From: Gonatopus flavifemur
Lineage: Eukaryota; Arthropoda; Insecta; Hymenoptera; Dryinidae
Direction of reading: 5' to 3'
DNA: 64,000 nucleotides
Assembly: GCA_018340375.1 (NCBI GenBank)
Contig: JAFFJZ010000003.1
Location: 7,502,001-7,566,000, forward strand
The notes under the pieces are model-generated. The model saw only the letters and a list, made by a program, of their open reading frames with translations, did not search any database and had not been told where the DNA came from. A program made the position numbers and the translations under genes. This document shows, in pieces, positions 46,860 through 57,944 of the stretch (positions within the stretch are counted from its first letter, which is position 1; each line of letters begins with the position of its first letter).

Positions 46860-47925
46860 ATCCCTAAGGTATTCAAAACATAAACAATGTGTAGAATGAT
46901 GCAATGAAATTTAAGTTTGAAAATTTAACTCTCCACAAGAAATCCTCATCCAACTATAAATCTAAACTAAACTATAATGTGCAAGCTCATGTTATGCCTT
47001 GAATTCAACAGTCCGGGTGCCCGTCGATGTGGCTTCATTTACATATAATCAACTATGCATAAACATGAGAATATGCAGAATTGTGAAATAAAGTTGCGCT
47101 CATCTATATGAACTTCTACTACATTGTAAAAAATAATTGTGAAATTTTCCCCCAGCGAATGAAGGCGGAAAATCTTCTCCATGGAGATTCATTGCTGAAA
47201 TTAACACCTTCCTAACACTAAATTCAATACCAAATACGTTACACTGAGAACTATGATGCGATTTGTTGAAACACGCACTGGTTGATAATTTGCATTTGCA
47301 AGCTACAATATAAAAGTTGATGAAAAGGAGAATGGGGGAAAAAAATCACGCTGAAGAATCTGAGGAGGTGAAGTTAATGAGCCAAAAAGATAATCTGAGA
47401 AATTAAAGTTATTGAACAGCAACGCCAGCCGGAATAATTGAGGTGAACTTTTTTTGATCGATCATTACCCACAGGAAAATATGATTTAATTATTTCAATG
47501 AAGCTAGTGCCGACGGAAGAGTAATAACAATCATTATAAAATTTATGCAAATTTCGATTAATTACAATAAAATCTTCGTTTCATACCGGAAAATTGATGT
47601 AAAACATCAGTACGTTGAGAATACATGCTGTGAATCTTCAAAGAATCTCGCAAGACTTCAACTTTGAATTTATCGCATTGTCCCCAGGGTAATTTGATTC
47701 AAATGTGAAGAAGGAATATTGGTGAGAGAATATTACACATAAATATGATATAGGAAGTACAAAGATGTGATGAAAAAGAAGGTTGCGAGGGTGGACATTC
47801 GAGGATTCCGTGGAATCGGTTTGGACGAGGGAACAGGTATCAGGAAAAAGAGAAAAAGCTCTAAGAACTGAAAAACGCAAGGGACAACAAAGAGAAAGAA
47901 AAAAGGAAGACACCTAAGACAGAGA
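46860..47925. other. Spacer, no gene supported
   Basis: AT-rich DNA that turns purine-rich near 47820-47920. Overlapping minus frames (47638-47913, 47733-47981) encode Phe/Leu/Ser-rich products typical of pyrimidine-rich strands. Confidence 0.4.
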
Positions 47926-47934
47926 TACGTTAAA

Positions 47935-48090
47935 CGTATGTGTGTGTCTCTCGAGCTTGCCATTCCCACGGTAACAGACATACAGGCAACGCGTGGTTCA
48001 AAGTCAGGGCCACGGTGAGTTTATCGCGGACAGACATTGAGCAACGCGTTCGAGGGAATAGGAAAAGGAACGAGAGCGCCATGGAGCTAT
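47935..48090. promoter_or_regulatory. CpG-rich patch
   Basis: The patch contains CCCACGGTAACAGACATACA, AACGCGTGG, AACGCGTTCG and GAGCGCCATGGAGC. An ACG|GTGAGTTT donor-like site lies at 48015. The plus frame ending there is open for about 25 codons, but the upstream acceptor is purine-rich and weak. Regulatory or exon identity is undecided. Confidence 0.2.
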
Positions 48091-48094
48091 TTAC

Positions 48095-48750
48095 ATTGTG
48101 CATGGCCTTTACATAAATGTATGCATCAAGAAAAATGGAAAGATCGAGCATAGAACTCTCGACGTTTAGAATTTCTTAGATGGAAGAAGAAAAAGCCGAA
48201 GACAGGTGGTGAATCGTTTGAAAAGCTTTTGTCATCGACTTGTATTTACTTCATCCTTTTTCTTTCGGTGATGAAAAATGATTTTCAAACACTCTGGCTT
48301 CGTGAAATACACGATATGTTCTATTCTACTAACGCAATCTATCATTGAAACATACGTGTGGATTTTGATACAGTGGGTCAAAAAAGTACACATTCATGCA
48401 CAAATTAAAAATATAAAAATTCTATATAAATTGTATAAAATCAATTTTCAGACGAACTTTCGTAAGGATTATTTATAAACCTTACTTTCACTAAGTGCAA
48501 TTTTTATAAGTAAAAACCTGTTGGAAAAATTGTTTAATAAAAAATTTGTTATGAAATATTATATTCAAACATTGAATTTAATGAAGTTTTCAAATTTAAT
48601 ATAAATGATAAAAAGGTTCAGAATTTCTCATTGAAAAGTAAGAATTATTCCTCAAATTTCACTTTTTATGAGTAATTATACTCGAGTTAAAAAAAACATT
48701 TTCAAAATTATGTATAATTTATATACATAACATTCTTATGAAGTTGAAAT
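48095..48750. other. Spacer, nothing recognised
   Basis: Very AT-rich DNA. The plus frame at 48278-48478 is Ile/Lys-rich and unremarkable. Confidence 0.45.
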
Positions 48751-48752
48751 CA

Positions 48753-48967
48753 CACTGGCAGCAAAATTCCTTCACAGATGGGGAATTTTTCACTATGATT
48801 TGGTGGACTTTTCCTTCATTTGTGGAGAATTTAACGGCCAAAAAACGAAATAATTCCTCTAAGTAGTGAAAAAATCCCTCACTTCTTATAGAAAAACAAT
48901 TCCCCCAGGATGAGGGGATGAAATCCACCAACAGTGTGAAGAAAAAGTCCCCACATTTCTTACAGTG
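48753..48967. mobile_element. MITE with CACTG ends
   Basis: The left end CACTGGCAGCAAAATTCCTT and the inverted right end CACTGTAAGAAATGTGGGGA align with a gap of about 12 bp. They then share GGGGAATTTTTCAC/GGGGACTTTTTCTTCAC and TTGGTGGA. The whole is quasi-palindromic over 215 bp. CA rather than TA lies outside both ends. Confidence 0.52.
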
Positions 48968-49233
48968 CAGATTTTTATTAACATAGCATCACATATTCAT
49001 TTACGTGACAAAGTACTTGTTATTTTGATATAATATCCCTAGAGCAAATTGAAGAACGAATGCACTAATGGCTACACCACATAAAAAAAAACACTTCTAA
49101 ATTCATGAAATTCGAAGCATTCCAGCGATTTCATTCGAAGAGAAATCACTGCTGTGGAAAAACTTGGTTCAAATGAGAGCAGAAATTCTCCGAGAAAGCG
49201 AAAATATCTTGAAGAAAAGTCAGTGTATTTACT

Positions 49234-49376
49234 GTACTTTGAAAAAAAATAATTAGTCGAATTGAATTTCTCTGACTTGAGTTGCTGTTACTAATTCGAA
49301 GTTGCCTTCACTACAGCTTTTATCACCAGCTTCTATTCTTTTCATTCGGTCAAATGAAATATTTTTTTCAGTGTCG
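49234..49376 (-). mobile_element. MITE related to 9.9-10.0 kb
   Basis: Read on the minus strand it begins CACTGAAAAAAATATTTCAT, then TTTGACCGAATGAA, AGCAACTCAAGTCAGAGAAA, and ends in an inverted partner of the start (ACTTTGAAAAAAAATAATTA on the plus strand). The copy at 9893-10003 has the same blocks but lacks the far end. Confidence 0.55.
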
Positions 49377-49379
49377 ATA

Positions 49380-52300
49380 CTGAGTTCAAGCACAATAATA
49401 TCATCGCTTGGTTCTAATCTCCAGACTTTTCACTTACAAGAAGAACTGTGTTTTTATATAGAACATACAAACTACTACCAAAATTTGAATTACTATCATT
49501 TATCCCAATGAAACTGGGTGGAACTAATTGGAAGGTGTTGATATCGCTACACCGAAGTACAAAACAAAATAATTGCGCACTGATGTATACTCGAGAGAAA
49601 ATTTGAATGGAAATTAACTAGTTATTCTAATTCTAAACTCATTCTCTTTTGTAATATTTCAAGAAGTCCAAACTCTACCTACAGGTATGAAATAGTCAGA
49701 CGTTTCTGTTCTTGGGATAAGCATCACGGATGTCCTTCCGTCGGAAATCTTCCCGACTCTATGCAGTCCCGTGTATGCATTTGGTCCATACTATGTATTT
49801 TCTCTTAGTATCCATGTCACTGAAAGGGAAATGATTTGCATACATAAATATTTCATGCATTACACTATAGAGTCTTCGCCATCCAAGATGAACTTTTCGT
49901 TTGCCTTTCTTGTTATTATTTGTAGCTGTTTGTCTTTGATTTCAGAAACACGTGATTATTAATTCCCTGCATTCACTGTGTAACGGAAGAAAATAGAAAA
50001 CTTCATGTCTTACAGATGAATAAGGTTTATCGTGGATTATCGAACATCTGCTGCGTTCGTAGACATCGTGTACTTCCCGAGAATGTATTCACTAAAATTC
50101 ACTTTCTTTTCTTTTTTCATTATTTCTAGTTATTTCCCATCTACATTTCTTTTATAAAAATCGGGATGAAATTATCAACAATAGGTTGATAAAAATGATA
50201 GGATTATCTCAGCAGACCCCATTTGAATTACACAAAAATCTGATTGAATCTTATTTTTTCATTTGTGAATGAAATTTCCTGTGGATATCAAACGATTAAA
50301 TTCTCGTCTACATTCTCCTTAATTTATATATGTAATTACTTCGCAAGGCTGTTGCTGTGGTACTGACCAGGAACTGACCAGGCCCTCACGAGAATCTCAC
50401 CAGAAACTAATTAGAGTCTAAACACTAGCGAGGGATTTGGGAGAACCTGGCGAGTGTCACTGGCAAATGTAACATTTGCTCGGGTGTCTCAGTGCTTTTG
50501 ATAAAATCAGCAATTCCATAAAATGAACCCGAAAAAAATTAATATCAACATAGCCCTCTCATTTTGATGCAACTTCTCCTGTAATATATGTTATCAAAAG
50601 TATGCCTCTTCATTGGAAAAGATTAATCTTTGTGATGAAAAATACTGTCGATCGTAGAAACATATTCTCAATTCAAGAAGAAAACATGAGTGAAATATGT
50701 TTTCTGATCGAGAGGGATTTTTCCTCTCATTTCTAGATTATTTTTCTTTCTTTGGTGTGCTGACACTCCCGGCCTGATTTCAACCCACTTCTTCGATACT
50801 TTTCATCATCAAAACTCCATTTAAAAAATCGAATTCAATTCCAGTGTTTCATGTAGCTTTTGCAGGAATTTTACGATATTGTTGAAGAATTTTGAAAATC
50901 TTTTGAAAAATGCCAAAGGCTTTACAAGATTTATAATAAACTTCACCCGAGAATATAAAAGTTCAACCGCTAAACCTCAGTTGAATTTGACAGATTCTTT
51001 ACCATTGAACACTGCAAGAGTTCAGTAAAAATTTCTAACAAAGAATTCCTAACGCTGAACATTTTCTTAATTCGTCAAATTTTTCATATTCTTCACAATA
51101 TCCAAAAAGTCCAGCAAAAGCGAGATCAAGGCCTAGCTGAAGACGTAGAAAATAATCTAATTCTCGAACTTCAACTTGGAGCTACCATAAAAATTCGATG
51201 TTTAGGAAAAACAGATATTCGCACTCGAAAACATTCAATTAATACATTATTGTATCATAAATTTTCTTTCTGTGAATGATTGATCCATTTCAGAGGCTAC
51301 ATCAATCTTCAAAATGCATGTAATTTACAAAAAGACGACAGTACACGTGTGTCGATGACAAGTTTTTATTCCTTAAACGTCTACCTTTGCTATATACGTA
51401 GTCGTATTCATGTATATTTTGTGCCTGATTTCGTGTATTCAGTGAAACGTGTGGTGAATATTCATGCTGGTACCCCGGTTACGAGTCGATTAAGTGGCGA
51501 GTCCAACGACCTTTTTTTCCCCCGTGTTACGATGGTTTGACAACGAAAATCACTCACTTGTCGACATCCAGAGGTGTAAAATTCAATACCAAAATTGAAC
51601 GTTGGTTACAATCTACGATGACATCAATGATCCACTCGAGTATCCAATTTGTGTTGTTTAAGACGTTTGTAATACATCTTTCTTCTTGTAATTGATTTTT
51701 ATGAGGTGTTGAAATGCATACATTTTTGCAATTAAAATTGCTTCTGTCTTCTCATTGGAGAGCCTTCAATGTATAATTATTATTATTCAATTTCAAAGGA
51801 ACAGAAATTATTTTGTTGTGCTCTTTTTCAACAATTGGGAAATTTTTTTTGTTGGAGATGATTATTCAACTTTTCATACTTTTCGTTCAATTGAAATGTC
51901 GAATCCCCAAATTCGATTTTTATTTAGAAATGACCATTAATCTCACCTCATATGTTCAAATCTAATGCAATCCTTCAGTTTCACGTCATGCTATTCGAGA
52001 ATTTATATAACTCTTCCAATATTTTTTCTCTCATTACGTGTAATAGTGGTAATTATATGATTCAAACTACAATTTCTGAACTGAGATTCCCTGAAGATGA
52101 CTGATAGAAATTTAACACCAACAGGGTCAGTACCATGCTTATCAGAGCGAAGTTTAATAACTAAATAAACATCACAGGACCATGAAGTTTGAACGAGTTC
52201 AATGGTATTAAAACGAAATACGTAAATATCTGTGACAGAAATGTTTTCAAAAGTTTTTTGAAATTTGGAAGAAATGTGCCCTCACAGAGAAAAATAAATT

Positions 52301-52955
52301 TTTGAAAGCCAAGCTAGATTTTAGAGAGTACTAAAACTATTCCCATTTTCAGTCAAATAATTTCCCTACAGGAAAATGAATTTCGAATTTGTGAAAAAAT
52401 TATGTGTGCAGCACACATGCATCGCTTCTTTTCATCGATCGATGGGTATATTTTTGCTTCTAAATGAAATTATGACTGTATCATGGAAAAGAATTGTATG
52501 AAACATGGACAATCATGTCACGCTAGGGTGGAGTGAGGTGAAGAAACTCTAAAGTGACAGTAGATTGCGCGAAGAGTTCGAATTATTGAGTTTCTTGATG
52601 GTCATTCAAGATTGAATCATGTTAACAAAATATTTTTTTGTACGAACGTGCAAACTTCTGCATGATAAATTACACATTTTTACTACACTTCTATATCAAT
52701 AACAGTGATATTTTCTCTTAATTTGTAAAACTTTATTTTTCTCCATGAAATCTTTCTGTAGTACCACTTTTTACACAAATGTTTTTAGATCCTAACGATT
52801 CTAATTAAAATTCAGTACATAAGTTAGTGACTCGTGTTACATAGGCCACTCGAAGTGTAATATTTATAATAAATCCAGTGAACACGTCGTAAAATATAGA
52901 GAACAGAAGACGATTTCTGTTATCTTTTAATTAGAAACGTACAATGTTTTCCTTG
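49380..52955. other. Long spacer, no gene supported
   Basis: AT-rich DNA. At 50355-50460 there are several GACCAGG/CACCAG words. Plus frames at 49302, 49771, 51280 and 51755 are unrecognised. Between 50690 and 50735 a short GAGAGGGATTTTTCCTCTC hairpin is present. Confidence 0.42.
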
Positions 52956-53065
52956 ATTTTTGCTCTCTCACTTTTCTGATTCCTTCCTTTTTTTTCTGAG
53001 CTCGAAGCGATGCTTGCCTATGATAAGCACTCAACTAACAACAAGCTCCGCCGAAGAAGAACGAC

Positions 53066-53142
53066 TGATGATAATGATGATGACGACGACGACGACGAGT
53101 TCTATGATGATAATACAGATGATGATGATAATGATGATGAAG
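53066..53142. repeat. GAT/GAC trinucleotide tract
   Basis: Interrupted GAT, GAC and AAT triplets extend over about 77 bp. In one plus frame (53010-53291) they encode a run of Asp after a Lys-Leu-Arg-Arg-Arg-Arg segment; in another (52960-53241) they encode Met/Thr/Ile. An acidic coding tract is possible, but the tract alone explains the open frames. Confidence 0.8.
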
Positions 53143-53144
53143 GG

Positions 53145-54045
53145 TGCCGGTCACGGCGCGATGAATTTTTACTTGTGCGAGCAAGGGTTCTCTCTGAGTG
53201 GTTTCTTCATTTGCTTCTTCTCTTTTTCCTTCGCTTTCTGAATTGCCATACTACCATGCACCATATGATTTTTATGATCACTGCTATGTAATGAGGAACT
53301 TTGATATTAGGTCTCGCGAATGATTTCCTAGAATGCGGGATACTGTGTCAGTTTAGTATGCTGAGTTCTCATTTTTTTTTTTCCTCTTCCTTCCGACGAA
53401 GGTCGTTCTACACTTTGCACCTTTACTTCCTTTTTTCTGCTACTGAATTACACATAAGTGCATGTATACGCTCACACACACACACGTGTCAAGTCATTCA
53501 ACCATACCACATGCTGGTTCAAATCGATTTCAAAGATATCTACATCGTATGCATATATACCTGCCCAGGTGAATACCAGCAGGTATATGCACATAAATGC
53601 GTGTAGTGTGTATACATGTTTATATACAGCACAAATACACGTCTCCATTATAATTAGATATGCAGATGAAGGAGAATCATTTAAATTACCTGATATAATT
53701 GTATACATGAATCTAATTGGTGCATCGAATCAATTTATGAGCAATATTATCATTTTTTTTTCATAAATAGAATCAGTATCGCGCGCGTGAGCACTTACAC
53801 GTTATATAATAAAAAATATATATGCATAATTTATGTAAATTCGTATCTTCGCACAGGATGTTTAGATTCTTGGATAAATTTGTGAACGAGATTTCGAAGG
53901 TGTGAATTTTTTGAGAATTATAATTCCAAAACCATATTTTTGCATCGTTAAACTTTTTTTTCAATAACTCATCCCGTAGATCCTCAAGGAATATGAATTT
54001 TTGAGACTTATACCAGATTTTTATATTTTTGGGGTCCCTCGTTAC
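53145..54045. other. Spacer with a CA repeat
   Basis: A (CA)n run of about seven units lies at 53472-53485 and is followed by TATACA-rich DNA. Frames on both strands between 53301 and 53766 overlap and are unrecognised. Confidence 0.45.
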
Positions 54046-54049
54046 AATC

Positions 54050-54177
54050 TGATGTTGCTAAAGTTGAAATCGTTTATCAAAATGAATTAGTAATTGAAAG
54101 AGAAACAATGATTTATCAGACATTGCGAATTTGAATTTTCATTTCGGTTCTATAAACGATTTGAACTTCAACTACAT
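54050..54177. mobile_element. MITE, GTTTGAATCGTTT family, copy 4
   Basis: The left arm TGATGTTGCTAAAGTTGAAA then TCGTTTATCAAAA, and the inverted right arm TGATGTAGTTGAAGTTCAAA then TCGTTTATAGAA, flank a short centre. Here the match extends about 12 bp outside the GAAGTT core, which helps to define the true family ends. Confidence 0.62.
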
Positions 54178-54375
54178 CAAATCTGAACCACACGAAGTAC
54201 ATTTGCAAATCTAAATTCCATTCCATACGCAGGGTTTGAAAAAACACAAGGTTTTTTGCAAAAACCCAACCCAGGCCGGTTTTTTTGGGCTTCTTTTTAC
54301 AATTAAGTGGATTTTATATTATAGCTCTGTTGATTTGAAATCCGAATTGATTGTTAGTTCATATCACGGTCTCAC

Positions 54376-54638
54376 ATCCCATATAACACACGAAGAATTC
54401 TTTCCCAAGAATATGAATAGAATTCTTGTGGAACTCTTTTCGAAGTTATGAATTCATGAAGAATTCTGAAAATGTTGTATTCCACTAACATCAACGAGTT
54501 CTTCTGAAATGCTTTTTAGATCGTTAATGTCAGTAAGATAGAGTTTACACTTTCGGAGTTCTTGATGAGTTTGAAAAGAGTTCAACAGGAATTCTATTCA
54601 CATTCGTGAAGAAGAATTCTTTGTGTTTCATATGGGAT
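54376..54638. mobile_element. MITE with ATCCCATAT ends and GAATTC-rich interior
   Basis: ATCCCATATAACACACGAAG and, inverted, ATCCCATATGAAACACAAAG continue through AAGAATTCTT and GAATATGAATAGAATTC/GAATGTGAATAGAATTC for about 50 bp. The interior is dotted with GAATTC and GAGTTC words. No coding frame. Confidence 0.86.
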
Positions 54639-54639
54639 A

Positions 54640-55370
54640 CATTGTGGTTTATATCGAAGTGAAATACGGAATTGAAATTCTACAATTATACTTTACATTT
54701 CAATTCAATATCGTTCTTCAAATGATCTCAAAATATTTCGATAGTAGCAATCATTAATTATTATCTATTTATGAACTATCAGATTTTTGAATCAGATCTT
54801 TGGATTTCACTTTACTCGCATTTGCTTTTTTCAGAAGTAATTTCTTATGTCAATAATTATAGAGGTGAATTTTGAATAATTCATTGTAATTGGAAATAAC
54901 AGCTTCTTTGATACCTTTTTTGGGAGGTATTTCAAGAGAGCTTTTTCCAAAAAAACACAATTTTCAATCAGGTTCGAACCCTGATTCCATGTCTGTATCT
55001 TGAGATATATTTTCGAAAGATTCAACAAATCCTGCGCAACGCCAAAAGATATCTTCCAGGTTTCTGAGAAATCTTATTTTCCCCATTCGCAATCAAGATG
55101 AAATAAAAGTGTTAAATCTAGAACAGTATTCCTCAAAATATCCTTTCTAAAGAGTCATACATTGAATCTTGATTTGCATGAATTCTTCAATGTTCAAGGA
55201 GAATTCCAATTTGGTTTTTTCAACAAGAAATCTAAATCAAAGATCCATCAGGAGGTTTATCTGGCTTTTTAGATCCCTTTTATTCACACCTGAATTTTTG
55301 CAATTGGAAACAAAAGATTCGTAAACTGCACTGTAAACAAAAACTCGGGAAAATTGTCGAGTTTTTGGTA
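54640..55370. other. Spacer, nothing recognised
   Basis: AT-rich DNA. A tRNA T-arm-like palindrome at 54966-54986 has no A box or acceptor stem around it. Confidence 0.42.
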
Positions 55371-55373
55371 ATA

Positions 55374-55596
55374 CACTGATAGAAAAACGACCTGGTTGAA
55401 TTATTCGTGGTCGCAGTAACTTGAAATCTGGTTCGATTCACCAGAACATGTGATTGTGATGTCCAGAAAAATTTGATTTTTCCAACCTGAAAAATGTAGT
55501 TAATTTTAGCTTCAACCACTTCTTCTGGACATCGCAATCACATTTCAAGTTACCGCGACCACGAATGTTTCAACCAGGTCGGTTTTTCTGTCAGCG
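55374..55596. mobile_element. TA-flanked MITE, CACTGATAGAAAAACGACC ends
   Basis: CACTGATAGAAAAACGACCT and, inverted, CGCTGACAGAAAAACCGACC are followed by CTGGTTGAA, TTCGTGGTCGCAGTAACTTGAAA and GTGATTGYGATGTCCAGAA on both arms, about 85 bp in total. The left arm carries an extra 25 bp or so. TA lies outside both ends (55372-55373 and 55597-55598). A relic of the same family is at 19570. Confidence 0.9.
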
Positions 55597-55599
55597 TAC

Positions 55600-57065
55600 A
55601 TATAAATAAACAATCTTCCACGTGATAGCAACATAAATAATTGTCAAAGCCGATAAAGCAATGTGGATTTATAGAACGAACCCATCCATAAATGGTGTTT
55701 CATAGCCATTAGAATTATTGAGAATAATATTCGCACTTGGAATAAACCCCTCAGAAGTTCCAGAATAAAATCATCATTTATAACCTGAAACGTGTCTCTG
55801 CATCTCATAGTCCTTGTGACCGCATAAAGTGACTAGTGCATCCACAAACTATAACTAGTTTTAAAGCTGTTTTAATTGGTCCGTTACTCGTGTATATGCA
55901 TGAGATACTTCGAGCTGTCCCTCAATAAACAACGCGAAACCAGATTCTCAATTCTGAATATGAAATTCATTCTTTCTAATTGAATTTCCATCATAACCGT
56001 TTATCAAACATAATATTTCACAGCGATTAACGTGAAATATAATAATTCAACTCCCTGAACCTATAACCATCAAAGCAGTGGAAGCAGTTTGTGATTCTAT
56101 AATTTGATCTACATTCTAAAACTTTGAAGTGTCAGTGTGAGAATCGAAGATAAATTATGCGGAGCAGAATCACTGTAATTCATGATTGTATTGCTGTATT
56201 CTGAAGCAAATTTTTATCTTTGAAATTATACAAATCTGTTATGAAGATCTGGAAATATATAAAACACAAAAAAAGATATACTTATATAAATTGATTCGAT
56301 GTACCGGATGTCTGCAATTCGAGCTAGATCTCCTGAATTGAAAAATCAAAAACAATGAATTCTCCTTACAGTTTGATTGAATCCGTAATGCGCTGCTACA
56401 GTTTAAAATTGAATCAGGAATATTGAAGTGCTATTAAGGTGAAATTATGACAAGAAATCGAATAAATCATACTCACGTCGCTTCGATGCTTCACTTTTGG
56501 ATTTTTCAAAACAGTTCTTCGAAGTGAAATTAAAGGAAAAAAAAATCCTAAATCCGCGCAATTTTGTGGTCTAATGAAATTTCATGAAACGTAACTCCCT
56601 CGAATCCTCCGTTAGAAATTTGTCTCGAGTGAATCCTGTGAACCAACGGATCCCTGACCTAAATTCTTCTCTAAAATGATACCATATGATTCATCATGGA
56701 GATGTTTAGAATTGTGTGAACATGCCCTAATCTTCATCAGTTTCAACGTTTCTCACATTACGAAACAATCTAATTTGTTCTTCGACATCAACACCAAAGG
56801 AACAGTTTTTAATTACGGTTACTAAATGTACAGTTAAACTTATACAGTTACAGTAACGAATTAAGTATTCTGTTCACCTATCGAGGAATGAACATTAATT
56901 GAAGCTACGACGATATACACGTAACTTTTCAGATTGATATGATTCATAACTCGGTGCGCGAGGAAAGGAAAAACAAGTGCACCGAGAGGAGATCGTTAGA
57001 CGATTAGGAATGATCGAAGTTGGATGATTAACTCTCGATTCCACGAATCCCAATGATTTTGCGGA
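55600..57065. other. Spacer, nothing recognised
   Basis: About 1.4 kb of AT-rich DNA. No open frame above 60 codons and no inverted arms were found. Confidence 0.45.
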
Positions 57066-57072
57066 TTCTTAC

Positions 57073-57150
57073 GTGTAGCGTTTGTTGATTTGATTGTTCT
57101 TGTTTCTTTTGCTCTCGAATGGCGTGTGCAGCAAGCACGACCTGCCCCAC
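57073..57150 (-). other. Putative minus-strand leader exon
   Basis: Reading leftwards from a TATA box at 57183-57178, about 75 nt contain no ATG, are A/C-rich near the end (AACAATCAAATCAACAAACG, a look common in insect leaders) and finish in GCTACAC followed by the donor GTAAGAATCC (GT at 57072-57071). The start is inferred from TATA spacing. No downstream coding exon can be named. Confidence 0.3.
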
Positions 57151-57159
57151 TAGACGGCG
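57147..57159 (+). promoter_or_regulatory. CTCF-like motif
   Basis: CCACTAGACGGCG matches the conserved CTCF core (CCASYAGRKGGCR) at all but one position. It sits in a CpG-rich island and overlaps the inferred start of the minus-strand leader. Insects have CTCF, so insulator or promoter-pausing roles are conceivable. A single near-match may be chance. Confidence 0.35.
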
Positions 57160-57250
57160 TTTGGTCGATGGAGGATCTTATACAGGCGCCGCCTGGACGT
57201 TGACCTCAACTCCTTGCGGCCCTGACCAAGACTTGACTTGACTCACGCGC
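57151..57250 (-). promoter_or_regulatory. CpG island with minus-strand TATA box
   Basis: From 57120 to 57250 the DNA is the most G+C-rich of the right half (GGCGCCGCCTGG, CTTGCGGCCCTGACC). On the minus strand CTGTATAAGATCC provides a TATA box about 30 bases before the inferred start near 57150. On the plus strand two frames across the island are open for about 40 codons, so a coding exon cannot be excluded. Confidence 0.35.
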
Positions 57251-57254
57251 TTCT

Positions 57255-57745
57255 CTTCCTTCCATCCTCTCTTCCACTTTCTGCCCACATCAACAAGAGA
57301 GAAAGGAATATGTGTACATACGAGTACGTATAAACTAGAAGCCTACACTGATAAAACTGATATATGTGTATGCATACTGTACGTGCGTTATAAGTATGCA
57401 TGCAATGGCATTACAAGGTGCTCGGAAACTCCACTACTCGCTCGAATAATATGCAATTCTAATATATTCGATTAAACAACTTTTTTTTCATTCCACTTTT
57501 TCCATTTATTACATGCTTAACGCTGTGCGTTCTTGGAATCAGATTTGATTTCTAGTCGATGAGTTTTCATTCGTTTTCAATGAAGTTTTTTTCCTCCTCT
57601 CTTCATGGAGATTATATTCTATCTATTTCTGTGCAGAGAAGTTCTAAGAAGAGCTGCATAAATTCGATCGAAATTTGATAATAGAAATTTTAATAAGAGG
57701 AAGTTCTGCGAACGAGAAGCTAGTTTTATTGTTAATATCATTTTC
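57255..57745. other. Spacer, nothing recognised
   Basis: AT-rich DNA with GTATGCATAC-type words near 57370-57400. No arms or frames of interest. Confidence 0.4.
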
Positions 57746-57748
57746 ATA

Positions 57749-57940
57749 CACTGGAAAAAATATCTATTTATCCTCTCTCTTCATAATATATTTATTTGTA
57801 GAAATTGAATATTCAATTGGATGCAAAAAAGTGATTATTTGTGGCGAATAAATTAAATATTTCGTAAAACCTAAGAAATATTTTACGGAGAGAGGACAAA
57901 TGAACTATTTATTTGGTTGGAAGAAATTTTTCTTCTAGTG
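57749..57940. mobile_element. TA-flanked MITE, CACTGGAAAAAATAT ends
   Basis: CACTGGAAAAAATATCTATT and, inverted, CACTAGAAGAAAAATTTCTT are followed on both sides by TGTCCTCTCTCC-like blocks (ATCCTCTCTCTTCATAATAT and GTCCTCTCTCCGTAAAATAT). TA flanks both ends (57747-57748 and 57941-57942). 192 bp, no frame. Confidence 0.76.
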
Positions 57941-57944
57941 TAAA

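Noticed and set aside
47930..48018. Exon ending at the ACG|GTGAGTTT donor
   Set aside because: The upstream acceptor is purine-rich and the frame is only about 25 codons; kept only as a CpG patch.
54966..54986. tRNA T-arm-like sequence (TCAGG TTCGAAC CCTGA)
   Set aside because: The arm is perfect, but there is no A box, anticodon arm or acceptor stem at the right distance on either strand.
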